A stretch of DNA of 64,000 bases from Alphaproteobacteria bacterium (GTDB lineage Bacteria; Pseudomonadota; Alphaproteobacteria; Rhizobiales; GCA-2746425). This document shows, one piece after another, positions 52,405 to 61,227 of this stretch. The stretch covers positions 62,001 through 126,000 of the forward strand of contig JANSWZ010000011.1 in NCBI GenBank assembly GCA_024743215.1, given 5' to 3'. The notes beneath the pieces are model-generated. The model was not told where the DNA came from, did not search any database, and saw only the letters and a list, made by a program, of their open reading frames with translations. The translations under genes and the position numbers were made by a program. Numbering within the stretch: the stretch's first letter is position 1; each line of letters starts with the position of its first letter.

Positions 52405-54060
52405 ATGAAATCGCTCACTCTTAAAGCCCTGTCCGTCGGACTGGTGATGACAGCCAGCCTCTCCATGCAGGCCGAAGCGGAGCCAACATCCATGTTCATT
52501 CTGGATGCTTCCGGTTCCATGTGGGGCCGACTGCCCGACAATCAGATGAAAATTGTGGCTGCACGCGACGCCATGAGCGAGTTGGTGGGAGCACTCCCGG
52601 GCAGCATCTCAACCGGCCTGATTGCCTATGGCCATCGCCGCAAAGATGACTGTGGCGATATTGAAGTCGTTCAGGAAGCAACCCTTGGTGGCAGTTCGAA
52701 TATTGCAGAAATCATCGCTTCGCTTCAACCACGCGGCAAAACACCTATTTCAGATGCCCTGAAACTGGCCGGTGAAAAGCTGACAGGCATTGAAGATCAG
52801 ACAACGATTGTTCTGGTCAGCGACGGCATCGAAACCTGCGAAGGCGATCCCTGCGCGGTCGCAGAAGCTCTGGCAACGTCACAGGCCAATCTCAACATTC
52901 ACGTCATAGGCTATGCCGTTGATCAGCCAACCAGAACCCAGTTGCAATGTGTCGCTGACAAAGGCAATGGCCAGTATTTCACAGCAGATGATCTGGGCGG
53001 GCTAAAGAATGCTTTGGCCAAAGTGACGGAAAGCATCCGCACCGCAGAACCCATCGCAGCACCTGAACCGATCATCGTCGCCACGCCCGAAGTGGCAGAC
53101 ACTGGAAATGCCATCACCATTCAGATTGCCGGTCCTGGCACCATTCGCCTCGATATGGCCGACTGGACCCAGGCACCAAAGTACTGGAAGATTCTGGATC
53201 CCGAAACGGGCGAAGAAATCGCCAAGACAAATGAAAATGAAGTCTCGGTCATGCCTGGCGATTATCAGTTGGCCTGGCGCCATCTGGAACATGGCGCAGA
53301 GGAAGTCATGTTGCCGCAAATTGTCACCGTGGAATCCGGCAAGGTCACCGATGCGCCAATCAAAACCGGCCTTCAACTGGTTCCCCCTGCCGAGACCGAG
53401 CGCCCTTACTATTGGCAACTTCTGCCGGAAGGCGCAAAAGTCAAAAAATCGTTCCGTGGCCGCGATGCTGCTGCCTGGTATTGGGTGTGGGATGCGGTGC
53501 CGGTGCCTGCCGGAACATACACATTGCTCATTCGCCAAAGCGAGCATGACCACAGTGAAGCCAATCTGGGGCGCGTGGTTCTGGAAGAAGGCCAGTTGCA
53601 ACAACTGCCGCTGGACCAAGGTGTCAATGTTGCCTGGAACACCGCCTGGGGCGACGATGTCTACGACATCATCTTCACCCATGAAAATGGTGACCAGATC
53701 AAAACGGACACACAAGGCCCGCTCTTTCTTGCGCCCGGCAAATACAGTGTAGCCCTGCGCCTGACAGAACATGGTCACCGGGCCGCTCCGTTTGGCACCG
53801 TCGAGGTTACCGAAACAGGCTTTGCAGATGCCATGCTGACATCAGGCATCACATTTGAAACAGCCATTGAAGGCAAATTCAAACTGATCGCAAAAGACCT
53901 GGATACAGGTGAAGAGGCCACAATGACCAACCGCTGGGGGCCGATGCCACTTGGTGCTGGTCGCTACAGCTTTGACCTACATCTGGAAGGCAACAAGCGT
54001 CAGACCATTGTCCCGGAACTTGAGATCAAGCCCGGCCAGTTCATCACGGCAAAGATGTAA
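52405..54060 (+). CDS. Secreted von Willebrand factor A domain protein with C-terminal repeats
   Basis: The product has 551 aa with a signal peptide (MKSLTLKALSVGLVMTASLSMQAEA). The VWA domain occupies about residues 28-205 with a complete MIDAS start (ILDASGSMWG: Asp34, Ser36, Ser38), later GKTPISDALKLA (Thr) and VLVSDGIETCEGDPC. After a proline-rich linker, about residues 230-551 hold four copies of a 75-residue unit ending PGxYxhxh..EHG...hxxVxhxxG. These look like beta-sandwich repeats. The product is probably periplasmic or surface exposed and binds a ligand or protein. Confidence 0.85.
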   Translation: MKSLTLKALSVGLVMTASLSMQAEAEPTSMFILDASGSMWGRLPDNQMKIVAARDAMSELVGALPGSISTGLIAYGHRRKDDCGDIEVVQEATLGGSSNIAEIIASLQPRGKTPISDALKLAGEKLTGIEDQTTIVLVSDGIETCEGDPCAVAEALATSQANLNIHVIGYAVDQPTRTQLQCVADKGNGQYFTADDLGGLKNALAKVTESIRTAEPIAAPEPIIVATPEVADTGNAITIQIAGPGTIRLDMADWTQAPKYWKILDPETGEEIAKTNENEVSVMPGDYQLAWRHLEHGAEEVMLPQIVTVESGKVTDAPIKTGLQLVPPAETERPYYWQLLPEGAKVKKSFRGRDAAAWYWVWDAVPVPAGTYTLLIRQSEHDHSEANLGRVVLEEGQLQQLPLDQGVNVAWNTAWGDDVYDIIFTHENGDQIKTDTQGPLFLAPGKYSVALRLTEHGHRAAPFGTVEVTETGFADAMLTSGITFETAIEGKFKLIAKDLDTGEEATMTNRWGPMPLGAGRYSFDLHLEGNKRQTIVPELEIKPGQFITAKM

Positions 54061-54073
54061 AAAAGCAGCGAGA

Positions 54074-55306
54074 TCAACGCTTCAACAACAGCTTCAAATC
54101 ATGCCCCGGATCTGCAATCAGATCCGGGGCAGCTGTTCGGCCCATCTCGATCAATTTCTTGCCAGCCATATAGGCGCGCCCATCATTCACCGCATCAACG
54201 GCCAACAACTCATCACCATGGAAATACCAGAAGGACGGGGCACTTCCGGTCCCGTTTCGGGTCACCACGCGGTCATACCCCATGTTCAATCCGGCAATTT
54301 GCAATTTGGCATCATACTGATCTGACCAGAACCATGGCTTTGCGACGTAAGGCTCCGTTGCGCCAGTGATGCTGCCTGCCGCAGCCTCCGCCTGAGCAAT
54401 GGCATTCCCGACACTTTCGAGGCGAATATGGCTGTCACCATGTGGAAAGGATGTACAATCTCCAGCGGCATATATGTTCGCATCCGCAGTCCGGCACTGA
54501 GCATCAACCACAATCCCGTTTTCCACTACAAGCCCAGCCGTTCCCGCAAGCCCGGCATTGGCGTCAACACCAATGGCAACAATCACCACATCCACATCCA
54601 GTTCGGAGCCATCAGACAATTTCGCGCCACGAACCCTGTCTGTCCCAATCAGATGATCAAGCCCCACGCCCTCACGCAGATCAACACCATGACTGTGATG
54701 CAGGTCCCGGAAAAAGGCGGACGTTTCTGTACCGGCCACCCGCTGTAAAATTCGGTCACCCATTTCAATCAGCGTAACCTGTAGGCCGCGCTTGGTGGCC
54801 GAGGCCGCAGCCTCCAGGCCCAGATAGCCGCCGCCCACAATCAAAACCCGACCAGGTTTGCCATCGGGGCGCTCCCCTGTTGCAAACAGGCTGGCTGAAA
54901 TTGCGTCTACGTCCTGCGCGCTGCGCAGAGTGAAGACACCTTCAAGGGATCCACCAATTTTTGCAGGCAGCTTGCGCGCAGTACTGCCAATTGTCAGTGC
55001 CAGAGCGTCATAGCCACGGGTTGTGCCATCTGAAAAGTCCAATCGTTGATTGACCCGGTCTATGCCCGTGACCTGCCTGCCTGTCAGCAGATCAATAGAT
55101 TGTTCGTCATAAAAACTGGCAGGCTTAAGCAGCAAGCTGTCAAAGCTTTTGTCACCCAGCAGGTAATTCTTGGAAAGCGGTGGCCGTTGATAAGGCGCAA
55201 CCGGTTCTTCGCCAACCAGCGTAATCGTTCCATCATGTTTCAACGCCCGCAACCGGGTTGCCAGAGAAACACCTGCCTGTCCGGCACCAACAATTGCAAC
55301 GTCCAT
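54074..55306 (-). CDS. FAD-dependent ferredoxin/rubredoxin reductase-like oxidoreductase
   Basis: Start ATG 55306. The 410-aa protein has the FAD motif AIVGAGQAGVSLATRLRALKHDGTITLVGEE near the N-terminus, the NAD(P) motif VLIVGGGYLGLEAAASATKRGLQVTLIE mid-way, and VYAAGDCTSFPHGDSHIRLESVGNAIAQAEAAAG (as NIYAAGDC) late, typical for BphA4/putidaredoxin-reductase type enzymes. It would pass electrons from NAD(P)H to a ferredoxin of an oxygenase. No ferredoxin or oxygenase partner gene is next to it. Confidence 0.92.
   Translation of the reverse strand: MDVAIVGAGQAGVSLATRLRALKHDGTITLVGEEPVAPYQRPPLSKNYLLGDKSFDSLLLKPASFYDEQSIDLLTGRQVTGIDRVNQRLDFSDGTTRGYDALALTIGSTARKLPAKIGGSLEGVFTLRSAQDVDAISASLFATGERPDGKPGRVLIVGGGYLGLEAAASATKRGLQVTLIEMGDRILQRVAGTETSAFFRDLHHSHGVDLREGVGLDHLIGTDRVRGAKLSDGSELDVDVVIVAIGVDANAGLAGTAGLVVENGIVVDAQCRTADANIYAAGDCTSFPHGDSHIRLESVGNAIAQAEAAAGSITGATEPYVAKPWFWSDQYDAKLQIAGLNMGYDRVVTRNGTGSAPSFWYFHGDELLAVDAVNDGRAYMAGKKLIEMGRTAAPDLIADPGHDLKLLLKR
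54102..54131. terminator. Hairpin near the 3' end of the reductase gene
   Basis: TGCCCCGGATC and GATCCGGGGCA form an 11-bp stem with an 8-base loop inside the last codons of the minus-strand reductase gene and 42 bases after the convergent VWA stop. It could terminate plus-strand transcripts from the VWA operon. Confidence 0.45.
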
Positions 55307-55685
55307 TTCACACCTGATCAAACGAGAGAAATTGATTTCGGCTTGCAGTAGACACGATGTCCACAGCAGACCGCTGTTTATTGCTTTTGCGCTCTTTCCC
55401 GTCAACGCTGCATTTGCGGCCAATTGGCTGCGTCGAACTTCCAATACATGCAACCATCATCTCACAAATTACATGCCGCCCCTGGATCACCGGAACCCAC
55501 CCACACATGCCAGACCCAGACGACCCCAAGCCACAAGGTCACCGATGGAAAGACACTGGATGTGTTGAACAAAGCGTATTGGAATGCATCTGTGGCCAGC
55601 CGAACACACGACTTGACGCCTATTTGAATGGGGTTCAGTCTGAACCAGACTCAAAATACACCATGGCGCATAGAGGGGCAAAATC
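55307..55685. other. Intergenic region, nothing firm recognised
   Basis: 379 bp between divergent genes. Overlapping short frames in several phases here have no ribosome site or recognisable domain. It presumably holds both promoters. Confidence 0.45.
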
Positions 55686-55970
55686 ATGGAATCACTACTA
55701 CCGATTATTATTCAACTGGTAAGCGGAGCCATAGGCGGTAACGTTGCTGGTAAGACGCTCAAAAATCTGGACCTTGGCACGCTTGGCAACTCACTTGCCG
55801 GTATCGTGGGTGGCGGTATTGGCGGCCAGATATTAACTGCAGTACTTGGCATGAGCAGCGGAGGCGGCCTTGATATAGGTTCGATCATAACTCAAATCGT
55901 AGGCGGCGGCGTTGGTGGTGGCGTATTACTGGCGATTGTCGGTGTCGTTAAAGGCATGATTAAAAAATAA
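55686..55970 (+). CDS. Small glycine-zipper membrane protein
   Basis: The product has 94 aa, starting at ATG 55686 behind GAGGGGC. It is hydrophobic with repeated small-residue runs: [26 protein letters not shown] and [21 protein letters not shown], a glycine-zipper (GxxxG) pattern over at least two membrane segments. It ends KGMIKK. It has no cleavable signal. Such proteins insert into the inner membrane and may oligomerise. A strong terminator follows at once, which supports a real monocistronic gene. No function assigned. Confidence 0.7.
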   Translation: MESLLPIIIQLVSGAIGGNVAGKTLKNLDLGTLGNSLAGIVGGGIGGQILTAVLGMSSGGGLDIGSIITQIVGGGVGGGVLLAIVGVVKGMIKK

Positions 55971-55975
55971 GTATC

Positions 55976-56031
55976 GTCGAGTTCTGGAACCGCCTGATCA
56001 TGATTGTGGCATTTCCAGAGCTCGACTTTTT
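55976..56031 (+). terminator. Rho-independent terminator
   Basis: A 14-bp stem, GTCGAGTTCTGGAA paired with TTCCAGAGCTCGAC (one G-T wobble), is followed by TTTTTGA. It starts 5 bases after the stop of the glycine-zipper gene. Confidence 0.9.
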
Positions 56032-56116
56032 GATACAGAAGTTACAAATTTCGATAGAAACGCACCTCACCTTGCCGGCGTAAAACACTCCTCTCTTGCA
56101 CAAATGTGCAATTTAT

Positions 56117-56128
56117 GTGAAAATTCAC
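56117..56128. promoter_or_regulatory. Candidate MarR self-operator
   Basis: GTGAA-AA-TTCAC is a 12-bp palindrome ending 33 bases before the MarR start codon at 56161. MarR proteins often autoregulate through such sites. Short, so tentative. Confidence 0.3.
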
Positions 56129-56160
56129 TGAATTTGATTATTCAAGGTATCACAGTCTCT

Positions 56161-56640
56161 ATGCAACCGGCCGATTTCAGAGTTTCGAAACTGCCAATGT
56201 TCCACCTGAATTTGTTGGAACGCCAGCACCGGCTGAATGCAAAACGAGTTTTGCGCCGCCACGGCATTGATCATCGCATGTGGCGCATCATGGTGATGTT
56301 GCGCGAAGAGGATCACCAATCCGTGCATGATCTGGCAGCTTTTGGCGGCTTTGATCGGTCAACTCTCAGCAAAATCGTCGATGCAACAGAGGAATGCGGT
56401 CTGGTTGCACGCCAGGTTGATACAATGGATCGCCGTCGATCCACGGTTAGCCTGACCGACAAGGGCAGCGCCATGATTGACAGGGCAGCACCCGATATAT
56501 TGAAATTGTTTGACGCTTACTTTGAGGACTTTTCGCCGGCCGAGGTGGAACAGTTGATGGAAATGGTCGTCAGGCTGAAAACAGCCGTGCAAACCCACGG
56601 TCTGGAACTGGAAAGGGGCCTTCTTAGGGAGATCGCGTAA
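56161..56640 (+). CDS. MarR family transcriptional regulator
   Basis: I prefer ATG 56161 (159 aa); a longer frame upstream would add 19 residues of poor similarity. The winged helix is EDHQSVHDLAAFGGFDRSTLSKIVDATEECGLVARQVDTMDRRRSTVSLTDKGSAMIDRAAPDI, with the DRR wing typical of MarR. It is 46 bases before the TRAP binding-protein gene in the same direction. A palindrome between them (56665-56676) may be its site. It probably responds to the TRAP substrate or a product of the operon. Confidence 0.92.
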   Translation: MQPADFRVSKLPMFHLNLLERQHRLNAKRVLRRHGIDHRMWRIMVMLREEDHQSVHDLAAFGGFDRSTLSKIVDATEECGLVARQVDTMDRRRSTVSLTDKGSAMIDRAAPDILKLFDAYFEDFSPAEVEQLMEMVVRLKTAVQTHGLELERGLLREIA

Positions 56641-56664
56641 CAGCAAATGGCCCACTGGAAGGCT

Positions 56665-56676
56665 CGTTACGTAACG
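56665..56676. promoter_or_regulatory. Palindrome before the TRAP operon
   Basis: CGTTACGTAACG is a perfect 12-bp palindrome whose end abuts the GGAGG ribosome site of the dctP-like gene. Binding here would block translation initiation or a promoter. The inverted core (GTTAC...GTAAC) resembles but is not identical to the CGTAACGTTACG sites at 13689-13729. Confidence 0.4.
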
Positions 56677-56685
56677 GAGGAAATT

Positions 56686-57708
56686 ATGCGTCTAATTATC
56701 AAAACCCTGCTTTTGGCAGGCCTGTTCAGCAGTGTTGCTGGCATTGCTAATGCAAACACCAGACTGCTGGTCAATTGCTTCTGGCCACCACAGCATTATG
56801 TCTGCCAATCGGTTTTGCCCACCTGGCTTGCCGAAGTTGAAGAAGCCACAGAAGGACGGGTGCGCGGTATCATTCCGCCCAAATCAGTCGCTGCACCACC
56901 TGAGCAACTGAATTCTGTTGAAAAGGGCATCGCAGATGTTGCCCCACAGTTTAACGGTCTCATTCAAGGCCGCGTCACCGGACCATTGGTGGCCATGAAC
57001 CCATTCATCGCCACAACCGATGCACCTGCTATGTCGGAAGCTTTATGGGAAACCAGAAACAAGTTTTTCCCCGATGAATTTGATTCCGTACATCTTCTGT
57101 CCATGTGGGTTATCACGCCAGCTGAATTGTACAGCCAGACTGACGAACCATTGAATTCAATGGAAGATCTGGTTTCACGGAAAATCTGGGCTCTGCCCGG
57201 TGCGCTGGCAGCAACAATGAAAAAAGTTGGCGCTGGTGTCGTCTCAGGTCCAGCCGTGCAGGCCAATGAAATCATCTCCCGTGGCGTGGTGGATGCTCAT
57301 ATCGGCCTCAGCCCGACAGCGGTTCGCGATTTTCGTGTGATCCCATACACAAAATCCATGACCCGCTTCAATGATGCAATCTATTCCACCAGCTTTTCCC
57401 TGATCATCAACAAGGACAAGTGGATGGAGATTTCGGAAGAAGACCGTGCAGCGATCACCGAACTCAGCGGCGTAAAATTTGCCCGCATGGCGGCGCAGCA
57501 CTGGATGGAAGCGGATCAAACAGCGCTTGAAGAGTTCAAAGAAGCTGAAATCGAAATCATTGAAGCCGATCCTGCTTTTGAAGCTGCCCTGCGCGAAGCT
57601 TCCGGTTTCGTCGCTGAAAACTGGATTGCCAAAGCCAATGAGGCTGGCATCGATGGTCAAGGCGCATATGACTACTACGTCAAACGCGTTCAGGAACTGT
57701 CTAAGTGA
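56686..57708 (+). CDS. dctP: TRAP transporter substrate-binding protein, DctP family
   Basis: Start ATG 56686 behind GGAGG. The 340-aa protein has a signal peptide (MRLIIKTLLLAGLFSSVAGIANA). The mature part matches the DctP fold: CFWPPQHYVCQSVLPTWLAEVEEATEGRVRGIIPPKSVAAPPEQLNSVEKGIADVAPQFNG, and the late VSRKIWALPGALAATMKKVGAGVVSGPAVQANEIISRGVVDAHI region. Two cysteines (NCF, VCQ) lie near the start of the mature protein. Ligands of this class are carboxylates or other small acids. Confidence 0.9.
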   Translation: MRLIIKTLLLAGLFSSVAGIANANTRLLVNCFWPPQHYVCQSVLPTWLAEVEEATEGRVRGIIPPKSVAAPPEQLNSVEKGIADVAPQFNGLIQGRVTGPLVAMNPFIATTDAPAMSEALWETRNKFFPDEFDSVHLLSMWVITPAELYSQTDEPLNSMEDLVSRKIWALPGALAATMKKVGAGVVSGPAVQANEIISRGVVDAHIGLSPTAVRDFRVIPYTKSMTRFNDAIYSTSFSLIINKDKWMEISEEDRAAITELSGVKFARMAAQHWMEADQTALEEFKEAEIEIIEADPAFEAALREASGFVAENWIAKANEAGIDGQGAYDYYVKRVQELSK

Positions 57709-58253
57709 CCCAAAAGCCAAAATCCGGCTACAAAAAAATGGCAGCAGGAGCGCTCTCGCTCCTGCTGCCTACCATGAAATTCATGTCCGCAATTCTGCTG
57801 TTCGCAATGATGATACTGACCTTTGTTGACGTGGTTGGTCGCTACGTCTTCAGCGCCCCTATCTTTGGTGCAGCGGAGATGATCCAATTTCTTCTGGCTA
57901 TGACTATTTTTGCCGGTCTCGGCCTCGTCAATGCCTATGATGAGCACATTGCCGTTGAACTGCTGGAAGGCCCGCTTCAGGCCATGATGCCAAAGCTGCG
58001 CCCATTTCTTATCCAGCTCTTTTCATTGATTGGCATGGCTGTCATTGCCTGGCAATTGGCTGTATTCGCTGAAGAATCCGCCGTGAACAATCGCATTACT
58101 GTAGTTCTGGAATGGCCCCTCGCCTATCTGGCCGCCATTATTGCCGGCCTGTCGGCCCTCAGTCTCGTTGCTCAGGTTCTAGGGCTCATTGACCGCCCCA
58201 AGCCAACCGGTGAAGCTGGGTCCGACAAGCCAATTGGACTGGGTGATCTATGA
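57705..58253 (+). CDS. dctQ: TRAP transporter small permease, DctQ family
   Basis: The product has 182 aa from GTG 57705, overlapping the dctP stop by GTGA. It has four membrane segments, with VDVVGRYVFSAPIFGAAEMIQFLLAMTIFAGLGLVNAYDEHIAVELL as the DctQ core (GRYVF, then E-x-I-Q). The final hydrophilic tail is short. It joins DctM to form the membrane unit. Confidence 0.92.
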   Translation: MTQKPKSGYKKMAAGALSLLLPTMKFMSAILLFAMMILTFVDVVGRYVFSAPIFGAAEMIQFLLAMTIFAGLGLVNAYDEHIAVELLEGPLQAMMPKLRPFLIQLFSLIGMAVIAWQLAVFAEESAVNNRITVVLEWPLAYLAAIIAGLSALSLVAQVLGLIDRPKPTGEAGSDKPIGLGDL

Positions 58254-59545
58254 CAACCGCGCTCATTGGCTTCGCAATATTGCTGGCCCTATGTTTCTTC
58301 GGCTTCCGGGTCGGATACGCCACGCTGCTTGTCGGCTTGGTCGGCTTTGCCACTCAAAGGGGATGGGAAGCTGCCTTTGCCATGACCGGACAACAGGTCA
58401 TCGAAGACGCCATGAACTACAATCTGAGCGTCATTCCCCTTTTCATTCTTATGGGTGTCTTCATCTACCGCGCTGAAATCAGCCGCGATCTGTATGATGC
58501 GGCCTATGCAGGTCTTGGACGGTTTCGAGGCGGGCTGGCTTTGTCCACAGTCGTCGCCTGTGCCGGATTTTCCGCTGTCTGCGGCTCATCCCTTGCCACA
58601 GCCGCCACCATGACAAAAGTCGCCATGCCGCCCATGCGGAAATATGGCTATTCCGACTCCCTCGCCTCCGGCACCATCGCTGCAGGTGGCACGCTTGGCA
58701 TCATGATCCCGCCCTCTGTACCACTGGTCATTTATGCGGTTGTTGCAGAGCAGGACATTGGCGAATTGTTCATTGCCGGTGTGTTGCCTGGCATCTTGCT
58801 GGTGTCATTGTTCATGGGCGCTGTTGCCATCACCGTGCGGTTCAAACCTGAATCAGGTCCGGCAGGCGACCCACTGTCCGAAGAAGACAAGAAGCGTGCG
58901 TTCAAGGCCGTCTGGCCAATCATTGGATTGTTTCTTCTGGTTCTTGGCGGCATCTATGGTCGGATTTTCACACCGACAGAAGCCTCAGGCATTGGCGCAT
59001 TCGGCGCAGCTTTGATCGCAATCATGCGTGGACACCTACGCACACCCCGGGAATGGATTGATGTTCTGGGCGAAGCCGGCAAAACCACCGCATCCCTGTT
59101 CATCGTGATTTTTGGTGCACTCGTCTTTGCCCAATTCATCAATCTGTCTGGCATGCCCTATGATCTGGTTTTCTTCGTCGAGGACATGAACCTGTCTCCA
59201 CTGGGGCTCGTGATTGTCGTTGCCATTATCGCTGTTCTGATGGGGATGGTCTTTGAATCCATCGGCATTCTGCTGTTGCTCGTACCGGTCTTTCTCCCGA
59301 CATTGATTCAAGCGGATGTGGACATGGTCTGGTTCGGTATTGTGGTTGTTCTGGTCACTGAACTTGGGCTCATCACGCCGCCAATTGGCATGAATGTATT
59401 TGTGGTCAAGTCAGTGATGCCCAGCATTCGCCTTGCAGATATTTTTCGCGGCGTTACACCGTTTATTGTTGCCGATGTGTTTGCGCTCATTCTGGTCCTG
59501 CTCATCCCCGCAATCGCCACCTTCCTCCCCGGTCTCATGCGATGA
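58250..59545 (+). CDS. dctM: TRAP transporter large permease, DctM family
   Basis: The product has 431 aa from ATG 58250, overlapping the dctQ stop by ATGA. There are about twelve hydrophobic segments and family motifs: NYNLSVIPLFILMGVFI, GFSAVCGSSLATAATMTKVAMPPMRKYGYSDSLASGTIAAGGTLGIMIPPSVPLVIY, and the C-terminal LGLITPPIGMNVFVVKSV. It carries the substrate with sodium ions. Followed after 30 bases by the sulfatase-superfamily gene. Confidence 0.95.
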   Translation: MTTALIGFAILLALCFFGFRVGYATLLVGLVGFATQRGWEAAFAMTGQQVIEDAMNYNLSVIPLFILMGVFIYRAEISRDLYDAAYAGLGRFRGGLALSTVVACAGFSAVCGSSLATAATMTKVAMPPMRKYGYSDSLASGTIAAGGTLGIMIPPSVPLVIYAVVAEQDIGELFIAGVLPGILLVSLFMGAVAITVRFKPESGPAGDPLSEEDKKRAFKAVWPIIGLFLLVLGGIYGRIFTPTEASGIGAFGAALIAIMRGHLRTPREWIDVLGEAGKTTASLFIVIFGALVFAQFINLSGMPYDLVFFVEDMNLSPLGLVIVVAIIAVLMGMVFESIGILLLLVPVFLPTLIQADVDMVWFGIVVVLVTELGLITPPIGMNVFVVKSVMPSIRLADIFRGVTPFIVADVFALILVLLIPAIATFLPGLMR

Positions 59546-59575
59546 CGACCGACACCATCATCAAGGGTTTGCAAA

Positions 59576-61159
59576 ATGGCTAAAGTCAAAAATATCCTCT
59601 TCATCATGGCGGACCAATTGCGCTGGGATTATCTGTCTTGCTATGGCCATCCGCATCTGGAAACACCGCACATTGATCGTCTGGCCAAAAAAGGCGTTCG
59701 ATTTGATCGAGCCTATGTGCAGTCGCCAGTCTGCGGCCCATCTCGGGCCTCCTGTTACACAGGCCGCACGACATTCAGTCATGGCTCCACATGGAATCAG
59801 GTCCCCTTGCCAATTGGTGAATGGACCATGAGCGACTATCTCAAACCCGCGGGAATGAGGACGGCTGTCGTTGGAAAAACACACATGACACCCGACAAGG
59901 AAGGCATGGAACGGCTAGGCGTTAAGGCAGACACCGCCATCGGCGCCATCATGTCCCAGCCGGGCTTTGAACCCTTTGAACGCGATGACGGTTTACACCC
60001 GGACGCAGGACTAAAGCGACGCGGCGGCAAACTGGCCTATAATGATTGGCTTCGCGAGCAAGGTTATGACGGCGAAAACCCTTGGCACACTTGGGCAAAT
60101 TCAGCCGAAGGCCCTGATGGAGAAATCCTCAGCGGCTGGCATTTGCGCAACTCACATCTGCCTGCTCGCGTTGCCGAACCGCACTCGGAAACGGCCTATA
60201 TGACAGACCGCGCCATTGAGTTCATCGCTGATACTGGTGATCAGCCCTGGTGCCTGCACCTGTCTTACATCAAACCGCATTGGCCCTACATTGCGCCTGC
60301 CCCCTACCATGACATGTATGATCGCAACCAGTTTTTGCCGGTACATCGTTCTCAGAAAGAACGCGACACCAGCCACCCGGTCATTCAAGCCTTCTATGAA
60401 GAGACAGTTTCAAAAACCTTTTCGGATCGTGAAGCCCGCGAGCGGGTCATTACAGGGTATATGGGCCTTGTGAAGCAGATTGATGACCATTTGGGCCGCC
60501 TCTTCGCACATCTGGAAGAAACCGGACGCATGGATGACACCATGATCGTGTTCACATCAGACCACGGTGATTATCTTGGCGATCACTGGATGGGGGAAAA
60601 GGAACTGTTCCACGAAGCCAGTGTTCGTGTTCCGCTTATAATCTACGATCCAAGCGAAGCGGCAGATAGCACCCGCGGACAGGTTGAGACCCGACTGGTA
60701 GAAGCCATCGACCTGCTGCCGACATTCATCGAAACAATGGACATGAAGCCACCCTATCACAGGCTCGAAGGGCGCTCTCTCTCGCCTCTGCTCTACGGCA
60801 AGGCACCTGATGACTGGCGCGAAGCCGCTTTCAGTGAAATTGACTACGCATTCTACAATGTCCGCGAAGCTCTCGACATCCCAGCCAGCAAAGCCCGCGC
60901 CTATATGATCCGCACTGAGCGTTGGAAATACGTCTATTTCAAAGGGTTCCAGCCGCAATTATTCGATCTTGAAAACGATCCAGATGAATTTGATGATTTG
61001 GGAACCTCAGCCGACCATCAGGACATTCGTGCCGACATGCAGGATTTGTTGCTGGACCGTTTGACCGACCGCAAAAACCGGGTCACTCAGACCGATGAAG
61101 CCGTGCTGAAAATCAGAGCCGGCGAAGGATCTTCCGGAATTATGATCGGCGTCTGGTAG
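59576..61159 (+). CDS. Sulfatase or phosphonate monoester hydrolase, formylglycine (Cys) type
   Basis: The product has 527 aa from ATG 59576 behind AAGGG, no signal peptide. C53-G-P-S-R with YTGR (CGPSRASCYTGR) is the formylglycine signature; metal ligands include Asp13 (MADQLRWD) and FTSDHGDYLGDHWMGEKELFHEASVRVPLI late. The CGP motif and the following NQVPLP segment resemble phosphonate monoester hydrolase/arylsulfatase enzymes more than choline sulfatase. Either activity is possible. It lies between the TRAP transporter and a Gfo/Idh dehydrogenase gene. Confidence 0.88.
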   Translation: MAKVKNILFIMADQLRWDYLSCYGHPHLETPHIDRLAKKGVRFDRAYVQSPVCGPSRASCYTGRTTFSHGSTWNQVPLPIGEWTMSDYLKPAGMRTAVVGKTHMTPDKEGMERLGVKADTAIGAIMSQPGFEPFERDDGLHPDAGLKRRGGKLAYNDWLREQGYDGENPWHTWANSAEGPDGEILSGWHLRNSHLPARVAEPHSETAYMTDRAIEFIADTGDQPWCLHLSYIKPHWPYIAPAPYHDMYDRNQFLPVHRSQKERDTSHPVIQAFYEETVSKTFSDREARERVITGYMGLVKQIDDHLGRLFAHLEETGRMDDTMIVFTSDHGDYLGDHWMGEKELFHEASVRVPLIIYDPSEAADSTRGQVETRLVEAIDLLPTFIETMDMKPPYHRLEGRSLSPLLYGKAPDDWREAAFSEIDYAFYNVREALDIPASKARAYMIRTERWKYVYFKGFQPQLFDLENDPDEFDDLGTSADHQDIRADMQDLLLDRLTDRKNRVTQTDEAVLKIRAGEGSSGIMIGVW

Positions 61160-61227
61160 CAGACTACAAACTGCTTGCAAAACCTTACCGCCACGGCAAC
61201 ACTGATGAGATAATTGGTGCTGCTGAA

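Noticed and set aside
55357-55722. Possible gene of 121 codons before the glycine-zipper gene
   Set aside because: Cys, Pro and His rich, no ribosome site, and it overlaps the start of a better-supported gene in another phase.
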